Made by a program: the position numbers and the translations under genes
Shown: positions 18,262-28,671 of the stretch, in pieces
Layout: each line of letters opens with the position of its first letter
Position numbering within the stretch: position 1 is the stretch's first letter
Origin: Streptomyces sp. A 4/2
GTDB taxonomy: Bacteria; Actinomycetota; Actinomycetes; Streptomycetales; Streptomycetaceae
Assembly: GCF_940670765.1 (NCBI RefSeq)
Contig: NZ_CALNVW010000010.1
Span: forward strand, 248,001 to 312,000
Length of the DNA: 64,000 nucleotides
Direction: 5' to 3'
The notes under the pieces: model-generated
Databases searched by the model: none
What the model was told of the DNA's origin: nothing
The model's input: only the letters and a program-made list of their open reading frames with translations

Positions 18262-19881
18262 ATGGGACATCTTGAAGCGGGACATCTGGAGTACTACTTG
18301 CCGGACGGGCGGGTGCTCCTCGGTGACGCCTCGTTCCGGGTGGGGGAAGGCGCGGTCGTGGCCCTGGTGGGGGCGAACGGCGCGGGGAAGACCACGCTGC
18401 TGCGGCTGATCGCGGGGGAGTTGCAGCCGCACGGCGGGAGCGTCTCGGTGAGCGGCGGGCTCGGGGTGATGCGGCAGTTCGTCGGCTCGGTCCGGGACGA
18501 CCGTACGGTCAGGGACCTGCTCGTCTCGGTGGCCCAGCCGCGGATCAGGGAGGCCGCGCAGGCCGTGGACGCCGCCGAGCACCTGATCATGACCGTCGAC
18601 GACGAGGCCGCGCAGATGAAGTACGCGCAGGCGCTGAGCGACTGGGCGGAGGTGCAGGGGTACGAGGCCGAGACCGTCTGGGACATCTGCACGATGGCGG
18701 CGCTCGGGGTCCCGTACGAGAAGGCCCAGTTCCGCGAGGTGCGGACGCTGTCGGGCGGTGAACAGAAGCGGCTGGTCCTGGAGGCGCTGCTGCGCGGCCC
18801 GGACGAGGTCCTGCTGCTCGACGAACCGGACAACTACCTGGACGTACCCGGCAAGCGGTGGCTGGAGGAGCGGCTGAAGGAGACCCGCAAGACGGTCCTG
18901 TTCGTCAGCCACGACCGGGAGCTGCTGTCCCGCGCCGCCGAGAAGATCGTGAGCGTGGAGCCGAGCCCGGCGGGCTCGGACGTCTGGGTGCACGGCGGCG
19001 GATTCGACACGTACCACGCCGCCCGCAAGGAGCGCTTCGCCCGCTTCGAGGAGCTGAAGCGGCGCTGGGACGAGGAGCACGCCCGGCTGAAGGCGCTGGT
19101 GCTGCGGCTGCGCAACCAGGCGGCGATCAGCCCCGACATGGCCTCGCGGTACCGGGCGATGCAGACCCGCTTCCAGAAGTTCGAGGACGCCGGGCCGCCG
19201 CCCGAGCCGCCGCGCGAGCAGGAGATCACGATGCGGCTGCGCGGCGGCCGTACCGGCGTGCGGGCCGTGACCTGCGAGAACCTTGAGCTGACCGGGCTGA
19301 TGAAGCCGTTCTCGCTGGAGATCTACTACGGCGAGCGGGTGGCGGTTCTCGGGTCCAACGGTTCCGGCAAGTCGCACTTCCTGCGGCTGCTCGCCGACGG
19401 GGCCGTGGCCCACACCGGCCAGTGGAAGCTCGGCGCGCGCGTCGTCCCCGGCCACTTCGCCCAGACGCACGCCCACCCGGAGCTGCTGGGCCGCACCCTG
19501 GTCGACATCCTGTGGACCGAGCACGCCAAGGACCGGGGCGCCGCGATGTCCGTACTGCGCAGGTACGAGCTGGAGCGCCAGGGCGACCAGAGCTTCGAGA
19601 AGCTCTCCGGCGGCCAGCAGGCGCGCTTCCAGATCCTGCTCCTGGAGCTGGCGGGCACGACGGCGCTGCTGCTGGACGAGCCGACGGACAACCTGGACCT
19701 GGAGTCCGCGGAGGCGCTCCAGGAGGGCATGGAGGCGTACGACGGCACGGTGATCGCGGTCACCCACGACCGCTGGTTCGCCAAGTCCTTCGACCGGTAC
19801 CTGGTCTTCGGCTCGGACGGTGTCGTACGGGAGACGCCGGAGCCGGTGTGGGACGAGCGGCGGGTGGCACGGGCCCGATGA
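18262..19881 (+). CDS. ABC-F family ATP-binding protein
   Basis: This 539-aa soluble tandem ATPase has no membrane domain. Domain 1 has Walker A GANGAGKTT (37-45), signature LSGGEQKR and Walker B LLLDEPDNYLD. An interdomain linker rich in Arg and Glu (about 245-310) precedes domain 2 with GSNGSGKS, LSGGQQAR and LLLDEPTDNLDLES. ABC-F proteins act on the ribosome as translation or antibiotic-resistance factors; the specific role here cannot be told. The ATG at 18262 starts the conserved sequence (MGHLEAGHLEYYLPDG), but no strong ribosome-binding site is seen. Confidence 0.88.
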   Translation: MGHLEAGHLEYYLPDGRVLLGDASFRVGEGAVVALVGANGAGKTTLLRLIAGELQPHGGSVSVSGGLGVMRQFVGSVRDDRTVRDLLVSVAQPRIREAAQAVDAAEHLIMTVDDEAAQMKYAQALSDWAEVQGYEAETVWDICTMAALGVPYEKAQFREVRTLSGGEQKRLVLEALLRGPDEVLLLDEPDNYLDVPGKRWLEERLKETRKTVLFVSHDRELLSRAAEKIVSVEPSPAGSDVWVHGGGFDTYHAARKERFARFEELKRRWDEEHARLKALVLRLRNQAAISPDMASRYRAMQTRFQKFEDAGPPPEPPREQEITMRLRGGRTGVRAVTCENLELTGLMKPFSLEIYYGERVAVLGSNGSGKSHFLRLLADGAVAHTGQWKLGARVVPGHFAQTHAHPELLGRTLVDILWTEHAKDRGAAMSVLRRYELERQGDQSFEKLSGGQQARFQILLLELAGTTALLLDEPTDNLDLESAEALQEGMEAYDGTVIAVTHDRWFAKSFDRYLVFGSDGVVRETPEPVWDERRVARAR

Positions 19882-19906
19882 TCCTCCCGGTACCTCCGAT
19901 CAGGAT

Positions 19907-19928
19907 CCTGCCGCTGGGAAGCGGCGGG
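19907..19928 (+). terminator. Hairpin after the ABC-F gene
   Basis: CCTGCCGCT (19907-19915) pairs with AGCGGCGGG (19920-19928) around GGGA with one wobble pair. It stands between the ABC-F stop and the rplM promoter and has no T-run. Confidence 0.5.
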
Positions 19929-19959
19929 TGAGCGGTCCGGGCGCGGGTGCTGAGGCGTT

Positions 19960-19989
19960 TTGACCCGGGTGAGGGAACGCGGGTAGTCT
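19960..19989 (+). promoter_or_regulatory. Vegetative promoter of rplM-rpsI
   Basis: TTGACC (19960-19965) and TAGTCT (19984-19989) are separated by exactly 18 bases, an excellent match to the Streptomyces principal-sigma consensus. The predicted start near 19996 leaves a leader of about 180 bases before the rplM GTG. That leader contains no gene. Confidence 0.8.
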
Positions 19990-20176
19990 CGGCTTTTGTT
20001 ATACGTATTGGCTTCGTCGTTCTCACGCGAAGGGCCCTTACGTAGGTTCCCTGGAGCAGTTACCAGAGGCTCGCATACGGGCAGTGTCCCCGGCATTGTG
20101 AGCCCCAGCTGCATGTGATCGCTTCAGCGGTGCCGTGTGTCTGGACCTCATCCACTGAAGAAGCGAAGGCTACGAA

Positions 20177-20620
20177 GTGCGTACGTACAGCCCCAAGCCC
20201 GGCGATGTCACTCGCCAGTGGCACATCATCGACGCGCAGGACATCGTCCTGGGCCGTCTGGCGACGACCGCCGCCACCCTCCTGCGGGGCAAGCACAAGG
20301 CGATCTACGCCCCGCACATGGACATGGGCGACTTCGTCATCATCATCAACGCCGAGAAGGTTCACCTCTCCGGCAACAAGAAGACCCAGAAGATGGCGTA
20401 CCGCCACTCCGGTTACCCGGGTGGTCTGCGTTCCGTCCGCTACGACGAGCTGCTCGAGAAGAGCCCCGAGAAGGCCATCGAGAAGGCCATCAAGGGCATG
20501 ATCCCCAAGAACACCCTGGGTCGTCAGGTGCTCTCGAAGCTGAAGATCTACGCGGGAGACCAGCACCCGCACGCTGCTCAGCAGCCTGTTCCGTTCGAGA
20601 TCACCCAGGTCGCGCAGTAG
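20177..20620 (+). CDS. rplM: 50S ribosomal protein L13
   Basis: This 147-aa early-assembly protein contains [16 protein letters not shown] and [18 protein letters not shown], typical of L13. The start is GTG with GAAGG upstream. It is transcribed from its own promoter and paired with rpsI 44 bases downstream, as in most bacteria. Confidence 0.97.
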   Translation: MRTYSPKPGDVTRQWHIIDAQDIVLGRLATTAATLLRGKHKAIYAPHMDMGDFVIIINAEKVHLSGNKKTQKMAYRHSGYPGGLRSVRYDELLEKSPEKAIEKAIKGMIPKNTLGRQVLSKLKIYAGDQHPHAAQQPVPFEITQVAQ

Positions 20621-20664
20621 TTCCGGCCGCCCCCTAAGACATCCAGAAAGATCTGAGGAGAATC

Positions 20665-21201
20665 GTGGCCGAGACCACTGCAGAGACGCCCACCGACGAC
20701 GTGGCGGGCACCGAGGGCGAAGAGACCTTCGCCGAGGTGACCACCTTCGAGTCCGAGGTCCCCGTCGAGGGCGAGTACACCAGCGAGTCGCTCGCGGGCC
20801 GCTTCGGCGACCCGCAGCCGGCGGCCGGCCTGGGCCGTCGCAAGAACGCCATTGCCCGCGTCCGGATCGTTCCGGGCACCGGCAAGTGGAAGATCAACGG
20901 TCGCACCCTTGAGGACTACTTCCCCAACAAGGTGCACCAGCAGGAAGTCAACGAGCCCTTCAAGGTGCTCGAGCTCGACGACCGCTACGACGTCATCGCC
21001 CGCATCTCGGGTGGCGGCGTCTCCGGCCAGGCCGGCGCCCTGCGCCTCGGTGTGGCCCGCTCGCTGAACGAGGCGGACGTGGACAACAACCGCGCCACGC
21101 TGAAGAAGGCCGGCTTCCTCTCCCGCGACGACCGTGCGGTCGAGCGCAAGAAGGCCGGTCTCAAGAAGGCCCGTAAGGCCCCGCAGTACAGCAAGCGCTA
21201 A
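20665..21201 (+). CDS. rpsI: 30S ribosomal protein S9
   Basis: This 178-aa protein has a C-terminal tail that contacts P-site tRNA (ending KAPQYSKR). The S9 core starts near residue 52 ([19 protein letters not shown]). The first 50 residues are an acidic Glu/Thr-rich extension common in actinomycetes. The start is GTG with TGAGGAG upstream. Confidence 0.97.
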   Translation: MAETTAETPTDDVAGTEGEETFAEVTTFESEVPVEGEYTSESLAGRFGDPQPAAGLGRRKNAIARVRIVPGTGKWKINGRTLEDYFPNKVHQQEVNEPFKVLELDDRYDVIARISGGGVSGQAGALRLGVARSLNEADVDNNRATLKKAGFLSRDDRAVERKKAGLKKARKAPQYSKR

Positions 21202-21246
21202 ATACCGCTTGCAGGGCTGCATGCACGACCCTGTTCGTATGACGTT

Positions 21247-21279
21247 CGCCCCGGCGGCACCTTCTGTGCTGCCGGGGCG
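21247..21279 (+). terminator. Intrinsic terminator after rpsI
   Basis: Bases 21247-21260 pair with 21266-21279 (14 bp, one wobble) around CTTCT, followed by TTCGTTTAT. This is a good terminator for the rplM-rpsI unit. Confidence 0.8.
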
Positions 21280-21310
21280 TTCGTTTATCGGGCCCCCCGG
21301 CGTATAACGG

Positions 21311-21358
21311 CACAAGGCGTCGTACAAGGCGTCGCACGAGGCGTCGTACGAGACGTTC
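21311..21358 (+). repeat. Four tandem 12-bp repeats upstream of glmM
   Basis: The units are CACAAGGCGTCG, TACAAGGCGTCG, CACGAGGCGTCG and TACGAGACGTTC, followed by degenerate copies to about 21376. They lie 42-107 bases before the glmM start, within the 216-bp rpsI-glmM gap. Confidence 0.85.
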
Positions 21359-21417
21359 AAGGCGTTCAGGGCGCTCGGGGACCCGTATTTTCGGAGCTTT
21401 CTTTCGGAGGACAGCAA

Positions 21418-22776
21418 GTGGGACGACTCTTCGGCACGGACGGTGTGCGCGGTGTCGCCAACGTGGATCTGACGGCGGAGCTCGCGCTCGGCCTCTCGGT
21501 CGCCGCGGCGCACGTACTCGCAGAGGCGGGCACGTTCGAGGGCCATCGGCCCAAGGCGGTGGTCGGACGAGATCCGCGCGCGTCCGGAGAGTTCCTGGAG
21601 GCCGCCGTCGTCGCGGGCCTCGCGAGCGCGGGCGTGGACGTCCTGCGCGTCGGTGTGCTGCCCACCCCCGCGGTGGCGTATCTCACCGGTGCGCTCGGTG
21701 CCGACTTCGGCGTGATGCTCTCCGCCAGTCACAACGCCATGCCGGACAACGGCGTCAAGTTCTTCGCCCGCGGCGGTCACAAGCTCGCCGACGAGCTGGA
21801 GGACCGGATCGAGACGGTCTACGACCAGCACCGCGGCGGCGAGCCGTGGGAGCGGCCGACCGGCGCGGGTGTGGGCCGGGTGCACACGTACGACGAAGGC
21901 TTCGACCAGTACGTCGCCCACCTCATCGCGGTCCTGCCCAACCGGCTCGACGGCCTCAAGGTCGTCCTCGACGAGGCGCACGGCGCGGCCTCCCGGGTCT
22001 CGCCCGAGGCGTTCACCCGGGCCGGGGCCGAGGTCGTCACCCTGGGCGCCGAGCCCGACGGGCTGAACATCAACGACAACTGCGGCTCGACCCACCTGGA
22101 CCTGATCAAGGCCGCGGTCGTCGAGCACGGCGCCGCCTTCGGCATCGCGCACGACGGCGACGCCGACCGCTGCCTCGCCGTGGACGCGTCCGGCGAAGAG
22201 GTGGACGGGGACCAGATCCTCGCCGTGCTGGCCCTCGCCATGCGTGAGGCGGGCACCCTGCGCGGGAACGCCGTGGTGGGCACCGTGATGTCCAACCTCG
22301 GCTTCAAGATCGCCATGCAGCGTGAGGGCATCGAGCTGGTCGAGACCGCGGTGGGCGACCGCTATGTGCTGGAGTCGATGAAGGAGCACGGCTACGCGCT
22401 GGGTGGCGAGCAGTCAGGCCACGTCATCGTGCTGGACCACGCGACGACCGGCGACGGCACCCTGACCGGTCTGATGCTGGCCGCCCGGGTGGCGGCCACC
22501 GGCCGTTCGCTCGCCGAGCTGGCGGGCGTGATGGAGCGGCTGCCGCAGGTCCTGATCAACGTCCCGGACGTGGACAAGTCGCGGGTCACCACCTCCGCCC
22601 AGCTGATGACCGCCGTCGCCGAGGCCGAGCGCGAGCTGGGCTCGACCGGCCGCGTACTGCTCCGCCCCTCGGGCACGGAGCCGCTGGTACGGGTCATGGT
22701 CGAGGCGGCGGACATCGAGCAGGCCCGGTCGGTGGCCGGACGGCTGGCCGACGTGGTCAAGTCGGCGCTGGGGTAG
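21418..22776 (+). CDS. glmM: Phosphoglucosamine mutase
   Basis: This 452-aa enzyme converts glucosamine-6-phosphate to glucosamine-1-phosphate on the path to UDP-GlcNAc. The phospho-acceptor is Ser104 in MLSASHN, the metal loop is DGDADRC and the phosphate-binding loop is [12 protein letters not shown]. The start is GTG with TCGGAGGA upstream. It works with glmS, 3.5 kb downstream, which makes its substrate. Confidence 0.97.
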   Translation: MGRLFGTDGVRGVANVDLTAELALGLSVAAAHVLAEAGTFEGHRPKAVVGRDPRASGEFLEAAVVAGLASAGVDVLRVGVLPTPAVAYLTGALGADFGVMLSASHNAMPDNGVKFFARGGHKLADELEDRIETVYDQHRGGEPWERPTGAGVGRVHTYDEGFDQYVAHLIAVLPNRLDGLKVVLDEAHGAASRVSPEAFTRAGAEVVTLGAEPDGLNINDNCGSTHLDLIKAAVVEHGAAFGIAHDGDADRCLAVDASGEEVDGDQILAVLALAMREAGTLRGNAVVGTVMSNLGFKIAMQREGIELVETAVGDRYVLESMKEHGYALGGEQSGHVIVLDHATTGDGTLTGLMLAARVAATGRSLAELAGVMERLPQVLINVPDVDKSRVTTSAQLMTAVAEAERELGSTGRVLLRPSGTEPLVRVMVEAADIEQARSVAGRLADVVKSALG

Positions 22777-22805
22777 GTCCCGCCCGCCGCGGTCCTTTCG
22801 CCGCC

Positions 22806-22837
22806 CCGCCCCGCCCGCCGTGCTGCGGGCGGGGCGG
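22806..22837. terminator. Bidirectional terminator between glmM and the DUF389 gene
   Basis: Bases 22806-22818 are perfectly complementary to 22825-22837 (13 G:C-rich pairs) around CGTGCT. It lies midway between two convergent genes. Confidence 0.7.
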
Positions 22838-22864
22838 TGTGCGTACGGCAACCGGACGGCTGGT

Positions 22865-23809
22865 TCAGCCGGCCGGTTGTGGCGTACGGCGGCGGCGTGC
22901 CGACTGCAGGGCCTTCTGCACCAGCAGGGTCAGCGTGCCCGCGAGCACGATCCCGCCGAGGTTCGCCATCAGCTGGCCGACCGAACCCCAAGTCTGCGCG
23001 TAATCGCGGTAGTTGAACGCCACCGCGGCATTCGCGGCGGCCGGTACGGTCGTCACCGAGATGGCCACACCGATCAGGGCCCCGGACTTCGCCGAGGTGA
23101 GCGAGAGCGTTCCCGCGATGCCGGCGAGGAACGCCACCACGAAGGACATCCAGTTCGGCTGCCAGATGAACGACGTGTTGGGGCGGTCCGCCTCGATCAT
23201 CTGCATCGTGAAGAGCCCGAAGGCGTTCATCATCCAGGCGAACCCGGCCGTCAGCGCCATCGCCGACGCGAACCCGCCGATCAGTGCCCACAGCGACCGG
23301 ACCACCAGGCGTGGAGCACGCTGCACGATCGCCGTCGAGATCCCCGCCAGCGGGCCGAAATCGGGGCCGACCGCCATCGCGCCCACGATCAGGATCGAGT
23401 TGTCGAGCATCACACCGCAGGCGGCGAGCATCGTCGCCACGGCCATGAACGCCACATAGGTGATGCTGAACGTGGACTCCTCGTCGGTCGCCTTGGTCAG
23501 CTCCTCCCACAGCACCGCGTCCGATCCCTCGCCGGGCGCATCGGCCTCGGCCTTGTCGGCGAACGCGGAGAGCGTCAGGTCCATGTTCTCCAGCGTGATC
23601 GACCCCTCCCGGTCGATGCCGAGTCCGCGCAGCGCGCCGATCAGATCGTCGCCCGCCTCGCGCGCCACATCGCACATCACCACGTCGCCCTGCGGATCGT
23701 GGGCCACACCGGGCAGCACCACGAGGTGCGTGGTGCCCACGGTGTCCCGCACCAGGCGCAGCACCTCGTCCGTACGGTCGGTGGGCACGATCAGGCGCAG
23801 ATGCAGCAC
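22865..23809 (-). CDS. DUF389 family membrane protein
   Basis: This 314-aa protein has an N-terminal soluble region of about 110 residues (ferredoxin-like in this family) followed by six hydrophobic segments, from STFSITYVAFMAVATMLAACGVMLDNSILIVGAMAV (split here only by residue run) to LMANLGGIVLAGTLTLLVQ. The conserved GAMAVGPDFGPLAGI loop marks DUF389. Function is unknown. The start is GTG at 23809 with GGAG upstream. coaA begins the same strand 18 bases upstream, so the two may be cotranscribed. Confidence 0.85.
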   Translation of the reverse strand: MLHLRLIVPTDRTDEVLRLVRDTVGTTHLVVLPGVAHDPQGDVVMCDVAREAGDDLIGALRGLGIDREGSITLENMDLTLSAFADKAEADAPGEGSDAVLWEELTKATDEESTFSITYVAFMAVATMLAACGVMLDNSILIVGAMAVGPDFGPLAGISTAIVQRAPRLVVRSLWALIGGFASAMALTAGFAWMMNAFGLFTMQMIEADRPNTSFIWQPNWMSFVVAFLAGIAGTLSLTSAKSGALIGVAISVTTVPAAANAAVAFNYRDYAQTWGSVGQLMANLGGIVLAGTLTLLVQKALQSARRRRTPQPAG

Positions 23810-23827
23810 GCGGGTACTCCCGGGGGG

Positions 23828-24826
23828 TCAGAGCTTGCGGAGCGAGAGGCGCTGGACCTTGTGGTCCGGTCCTTTGCGCACGACGAGGGTGGCACGGCTG
23901 CGCGTCGGCGCCACATTCTCCACCAGATTGGGCTTGTTGATGGTCCGCCACATGGTGCGGGCGTACTCCAGCGCCTCCTCCTCGGAGACCTGTGTGTACT
24001 TCCTGAAGTACGAACAGGGGTCCTGGAACGCGGTCTCGCGCAGCTTCCGGAAGCGGTTGAGGTACCAGGTCTCGATGTCCTCGGTGCGCGCGTCGACGTA
24101 CACGGAGAAGTCGAAGTAGTCGGCGAGTCCGACCCGGGTGCGGCCGTCGCTGCCGGGGAGCGCGGGCTGGAGCACGTTCAGCCCCTCGACGATCAGGATG
24201 TCCGGGCGGCGCACGGTCAGCCGCTCGCCGGGCACGATGTCGTAGATCAGGTGCGAGTAGACGGGGGCGGTGACCTCGCCCCGGCCGGACTTCACGTCCG
24301 CGACGAACCGGGTGAGGGCGCGGCGGTCGTACGACTCGGGGAATCCCTTGCGGGCCATGAGCCCGCGCCGCTTCAGCTCGGCCATCGGGTGGAGGAACCC
24401 GTCGGTGGTGATCAGCTCGACGTGCGGGTGCTCGGGCCAGCGGGCGAGCAGCGCCTGGAGGAGCCGGGCGACGGTGGACTTGCCGACCGCCACGCTCCCC
24501 GCGACGCCTATGACGAAGGGCGTGCCGTGCTGGGTGCCGTGGCCGTTGCCCGCGTCGCCGAGGAAGGTGTTGAGCGCGCCGCGCAGCCCGTCCGACGCCT
24601 GGACGTACAGATTGAGCAGCCGCGACAGCGGGAGGTAGATGTCCCGCACCTCGTCGAGATCTATCACGTCGCCGAGCCCGCGCAGCTGCTCGACCTCCTC
24701 GGCGGTCAGCGGCAGCGGCGTCTTCTCCCGCAGGGCGCTCCATTCGGTACGGGTGAGGTCCACGTACGGGGTCGGCTCGGCCCGGCGGTGGGACCGGTGG
24801 ACGTTTCGTGGCGGCGAATCGATCAC
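23828..24826 (-). CDS. coaA: Type I pantothenate kinase
   Basis: This 332-aa enzyme phosphorylates pantothenate, the first committed step of coenzyme A synthesis. The P-loop [12 protein letters not shown] and the conserved [21 protein letters not shown] and [10 protein letters not shown] motifs are clear, with C-terminal VQRLSLRKL. The GTG at 24826 gives a family-like start ([10 protein letters not shown]); the open frame continues much further upstream but without coding similarity. It is divergent from glmS. Confidence 0.93.
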   Translation of the reverse strand: MIDSPPRNVHRSHRRAEPTPYVDLTRTEWSALREKTPLPLTAEEVEQLRGLGDVIDLDEVRDIYLPLSRLLNLYVQASDGLRGALNTFLGDAGNGHGTQHGTPFVIGVAGSVAVGKSTVARLLQALLARWPEHPHVELITTDGFLHPMAELKRRGLMARKGFPESYDRRALTRFVADVKSGRGEVTAPVYSHLIYDIVPGERLTVRRPDILIVEGLNVLQPALPGSDGRTRVGLADYFDFSVYVDARTEDIETWYLNRFRKLRETAFQDPCSYFRKYTQVSEEEALEYARTMWRTINKPNLVENVAPTRSRATLVVRKGPDHKVQRLSLRKL

Positions 24827-24964
24827 CCGTTCATTGTCGGGGGTGTGAGCCGATGGTGGAGGGTGGGGTGGGTCACGTGGGGCGGCCGGGCGGGCCGGGT
24901 GAGCGGCCGTCGGGGCGGTGCGCGGATACCGGCCTCGCGGGCAGGTCCGCCGTAGGCTGCCGAC

Positions 24965-26812
24965 ATGTGCGGAATCGTGGGGTACGTCGGCGGGCAGTCG
25001 GCGCTGGATGTTGTCATCGCGGGTCTCAAACGGCTGGAGTACCGGGGCTACGACTCGGCCGGGGTGGCCGTGCTCGCGGACGGCGGACTGGCAGCCGCGA
25101 AGAAGGCCGGGAAGCTCGTCAATCTGGAGAAGGAGCTGGTCGAGCGGCCCTTGCCCGCCGGGTCGACCGGGATCGGGCACACCCGGTGGGCGACGCACGG
25201 TGCGCCCAACGACGACAACGCGCATCCGCATCTGGACAACGCGGGGCGGGTCGCGGTCGTGCACAACGGGATCATCGAGAACTTCGCGGCGCCCCGTGAC
25301 GAACTGGCCGGACGCGGACACGACTTGGCGTCGGAGACCGACACCGAGGTGGTGGCCCACCTGCTCGCCGAGGCGTACTCCTCGTGCGGGGACCTGGCGG
25401 AGGCGATGCGTCAGGTGTGCAGGCGGCTCGACGGGGCGTTCACCCTGGTCGCGGTGCACGCGGACGAACCGGACGTGGTGGTCGGCGCGCGGCGGAACTC
25501 CCCCCTGGTGGTGGGCGTCGGGGAGGGCGAGGCCTTCCTCGCCTCGGACGTGGCCGCGTTCATCGCCCATACCCGGTCCGCGATCGAGCTGGGGCAGGAC
25601 CAGGTGGTGGAGCTCCGCCGGGACGGGGTGCTCGTCACCGACTTCGAGGGGGCACCGGCCGAGACCCGTGCGTACCACGTGGACTGGGACGCGTCGGCGG
25701 CGGAGAAGGGGGGTTACGACTACTTCATGCTCAAGGAGATCGCCGAACAGCCGAAGGCGGTCGCCGACACCCTGCTGGGACGGATCGACGCCGGCGGGCT
25801 GCTGACCCTCGACGAGGTGCGGATTCCCGCCGGTGTGCTGCGGGAGGTCGACAAGGTCGTCATCGTGGCCTGCGGGACCGCGTACCACGCCGGGATGATC
25901 GCCAAGTACGCGATCGAGCACTGGACCCGGATCCCCTGCGAGACCGAACTGGCCAGCGAGTTCCGCTACCGGGACCCGATCCTCGACCAGCAGACGCTGG
26001 TGATCGCCATTTCGCAGTCCGGCGAGACCATGGACACGCTGATGGCGCTGCGCCATGCCCGCGAGCAGGGCGCGAAGGTGCTGGCCATCTGCAACACCAA
26101 CGGGTCGACCATTCCCCGGGAATCGGACGCGGTGCTCTACACGCACGCGGGCCCGGAGGTCGCCGTCGCCTCGACCAAGGCGTTCCTCACCCAACTGGTG
26201 GCGTGCTACCTCGTGGCGCTGTACCTGGGGCAGGTGCGCGGGACGAAGTGGGCGGACGAGATCAGGGTGGTCGTCCGTGAGCTGTCCGAGATCTCGGGAC
26301 AGGTCGAGCGGGTGCTGGAGACCATGGGCCCGGTGCGGGAGTTGGCGCGGTCACTGGCCGGCAAGCGCACGGTGCTGTTCGTCGGCCGCCACGTCGGGTA
26401 CCCGGTGGCGCTGGAGGGCGCGCTCAAGCTGAAGGAGCTGGCGTACATGCACGCCGAGGGGTTCGCGGCGGGTGAGCTCAAGCACGGCCCCATCGCGCTG
26501 ATCGAGGACGATCTGCCGGTGGTCGTGGTGGTGCCGTCGCCGCGCGGCCGGTCGGTGCTGCACGGGAAGATGGTGTCGAACATCCAGGAGATCAGGGCCC
26601 GTGGGGCGCGCACGATCGTGATCGCGGAGGAGGGGGACGAGGCCGTGGTGCCGTACGCGGACCATCTCGTCCGGATCCCGGCCACGCCCACGCTGCTGCA
26701 GCCGCTGGTGGCGGCCGTCCCGTTGCAGGTCTTCGCCTGTGAACTGGCGACCGCGCGCGGCAACGAGGTCGACCAGCCGCGCAACCTCGCGAAGTCGGTG
26801 ACGGTCGAATGA
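24965..26812 (+). CDS. glmS: Glutamine-fructose-6-phosphate aminotransferase (isomerising)
   Basis: This 615-aa enzyme makes glucosamine-6-phosphate from fructose-6-phosphate and glutamine. Cys2 (MCGIVGY) is the glutaminase nucleophile of the N-terminal domain (about 1-240). Two SIS isomerase domains follow, with [11 protein letters not shown] and the C-terminal [13 protein letters not shown]. The stop overlaps the acpS start (ATGA), so the two are coupled. Confidence 0.97.
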   Translation: MCGIVGYVGGQSALDVVIAGLKRLEYRGYDSAGVAVLADGGLAAAKKAGKLVNLEKELVERPLPAGSTGIGHTRWATHGAPNDDNAHPHLDNAGRVAVVHNGIIENFAAPRDELAGRGHDLASETDTEVVAHLLAEAYSSCGDLAEAMRQVCRRLDGAFTLVAVHADEPDVVVGARRNSPLVVGVGEGEAFLASDVAAFIAHTRSAIELGQDQVVELRRDGVLVTDFEGAPAETRAYHVDWDASAAEKGGYDYFMLKEIAEQPKAVADTLLGRIDAGGLLTLDEVRIPAGVLREVDKVVIVACGTAYHAGMIAKYAIEHWTRIPCETELASEFRYRDPILDQQTLVIAISQSGETMDTLMALRHAREQGAKVLAICNTNGSTIPRESDAVLYTHAGPEVAVASTKAFLTQLVACYLVALYLGQVRGTKWADEIRVVVRELSEISGQVERVLETMGPVRELARSLAGKRTVLFVGRHVGYPVALEGALKLKELAYMHAEGFAAGELKHGPIALIEDDLPVVVVVPSPRGRSVLHGKMVSNIQEIRARGARTIVIAEEGDEAVVPYADHLVRIPATPTLLQPLVAAVPLQVFACELATARGNEVDQPRNLAKSVTVE

Positions 26813-27177
26813 TTGTCGGGGTCGGGATCGACGTCGCCGAGATCGAACGGTTCGCCGCAGCTCTGGAGCGGACCCCGCAGATGGCTGAACGGCTCTTCCT
26901 GCCGGGGGAGTTGATACTTCCCGGCGGTGAACGGCGGGGTATCGCCTCACTGGCTGCCCGGTTCGCCGCCAAGGAGGCGCTGGCGAAGGCGCTCGGGGCG
27001 CCCAGCGGGCTGCGCTGGACGGACGCCGAGGTGTTCGTGGAGGACAGCGGGCGGCCCAGGCTTCGGGTCAGCGGCACGGTGGCGGCGCGCGCCGCCGAGC
27101 TGGGGGTGCAGTCGTGGCATGTCTCGCTCAGCCATGACGCGGGAGTGGCCTCCGCCGTCGTGATCGCGGAGGGTTGA
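26809..27177 (+). CDS. acpS: Holo-[acyl-carrier-protein] synthase
   Basis: This 122-aa enzyme transfers 4'-phosphopantetheine from CoA to the acyl carrier protein. The magnesium-binding [10 protein letters not shown] and the [14 protein letters not shown] helix are the AcpS signatures, as is [14 protein letters not shown]. It overlaps glmS by 4 bases, and the NAD(P)HX repair gene follows 3 bases after its stop, so all three are probably one operon. Confidence 0.96.
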   Translation: MIVGVGIDVAEIERFAAALERTPQMAERLFLPGELILPGGERRGIASLAARFAAKEALAKALGAPSGLRWTDAEVFVEDSGRPRLRVSGTVAARAAELGVQSWHVSLSHDAGVASAVVIAEG

Positions 27178-27180
27178 GGT

Positions 27181-28599
27181 ATGCGTACTGCTTACAGCGT
27201 GGAGACCGTACGAACCGCCGAGCGCGAACTGATGGCCCGGCTGCCGGAGGGCGCCCTCATGCAGCGGGCCGCCGCCGGCCTTGCCGCGGCCTGCGCGGAC
27301 CTGCTGGGACGGGTGTACGGCGCCAGGGTCGTGCTCCTCGTCGGGAGCGGGGACAACGGCGGGGACGCCCTGTACGCGGGGGCCCGGCTCGCCCGGCGCG
27401 GTGCGGGGGTGGCGGCGGTGCTGCTGGCCCCCGACCGGGCCCACCCGGGCGGGCTGCGGGCGCTGCTCGCGGCCGGTGGGCGGGTCGACGACGTCTCGGT
27501 GATCGGCCGCGCCGACCTGGTGGTCGACGGGATCACCGGCATCGGCGGCCGGGGCGGTCTGCGGCCGGACGCGGTGGCCGCGCTGTGGGCGGTGTCCGAC
27601 GCGGTCCCGGTGGTCGCCGTGGACCTGCCGAGCGGGGTGTCCGCCGACACCGGTGAGGTCGTCGGCGAGGCGGTGCGGGCGGACGCGACGGTCACCTTCG
27701 GGGCGTACAAGCCGGGGCTGCTCATCGACCCGGCCGCCGAGTACGCCGGGGCGGTGCGGCTCGTCGACATCGGGCTCGACCTGCCCGTCGTACCGGAGCT
27801 CGAAGCGCTCCAGTACGCGGACGTGGCGGCCCTGCTGCCGATGCCTTCCGCCGAGAGCGACAAGTACCGGCGCGGTGTCGTCGGCATCGTTGCCGGGTCG
27901 GCGCGCTACCCCGGCGCCGCGGTGCTCGCGGTGGCGGGCGCGCTGCGGGGCGGTGCGGGGGCGGTGCGGTACGTGGGCCCGGCGGCGGACGCGGTGATCG
28001 CGCGGTTCCCCGAGACGCTGGTGCACGCCGGGCCGCCGTCGAAGGCCGGACGGGTGCAGGCCTGGGTGGTGGGACCGGGGCTCGGGGACGACGTGTCGGC
28101 GGTCGACGAGATCCTGGCCTCCGACGTCCCGGTCCTGGTGGACGCCGACGGGCTGCGGCTGCTGGACGCCGCGGCCGTACGGGCCCGGTCGGCGCCCACC
28201 CTGCTCACCCCGCACGCGGGCGAGGCGGCGGCGCTGCTGGAGGTGTCGCGCGAGGAGGTCGAGGGCGCCCGGCTGTCGTCGGTGCGGGCGCTGGCCTCGC
28301 GGTACGGGGCGACGGTCCTGCTCAAGGGCTCCACCACGCTCGTCGCGGCGCCCTCGGGGGACACCCCGGTTCGGGTGAATCCGACCGGCACACCGTGGCT
28401 GGCCACCGCGGGCAGCGGCGATGTGCTGTCGGGCCTCGCGGGCTCGCTGCTCGCGGCGGGTCTCGACGCGCGGGACGCGGGTTCGGCCGCGGCCTATCTG
28501 CACGGCCTGGCGGCCCGCCGGGCGTCCGGCGGGGCGTCCGTGGTGGCGCAGGACGTGGCGGACGGTATCGCGGGGGCCTGGCGGGATGTCTGCGGGTGA
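27181..28599 (+). CDS. nnr: Bifunctional NAD(P)HX epimerase / ADP-dependent dehydratase
   Basis: This 472-aa fusion repairs hydrated NAD(P)H. The N-terminal YjeF-type epimerase (about 1-210) shows GSGDNGGDALYAGARL and VDLPSGVSADTGEV. The C-terminal ribokinase-like dehydratase (about 220-470) shows LTPHAGEAAALL, LLKGSTTLVA and AGSGDVLSGLAGS. It sits 3 bases after acpS in the usual actinomycete order before alr. Confidence 0.94.
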   Translation: MRTAYSVETVRTAERELMARLPEGALMQRAAAGLAAACADLLGRVYGARVVLLVGSGDNGGDALYAGARLARRGAGVAAVLLAPDRAHPGGLRALLAAGGRVDDVSVIGRADLVVDGITGIGGRGGLRPDAVAALWAVSDAVPVVAVDLPSGVSADTGEVVGEAVRADATVTFGAYKPGLLIDPAAEYAGAVRLVDIGLDLPVVPELEALQYADVAALLPMPSAESDKYRRGVVGIVAGSARYPGAAVLAVAGALRGGAGAVRYVGPAADAVIARFPETLVHAGPPSKAGRVQAWVVGPGLGDDVSAVDEILASDVPVLVDADGLRLLDAAAVRARSAPTLLTPHAGEAAALLEVSREEVEGARLSSVRALASRYGATVLLKGSTTLVAAPSGDTPVRVNPTGTPWLATAGSGDVLSGLAGSLLAAGLDARDAGSAAAYLHGLAARRASGGASVVAQDVADGIAGAWRDVCG

Positions 28600-28671
28600 G
28601 AGCGGTGCGGGTCCGGCGCCGGCCGGACAGGTCCTGAGTCCCTGCCCGCGCTCTGAGAGACTGTCGACGCG

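Noticed and set aside
22820..24955. Plus-strand open frame of about 700 codons opposite the DUF389 gene and coaA
   Set aside because: It is a mirror of two real minus-strand genes. The true genes have domains, start sites and matching lengths.
24827..26194. Upstream extension of the coaA frame through glmS
   Set aside because: The frame stays open by chance; the family N-terminus is reached at GTG 24826 and the upstream part is antisense to glmS.
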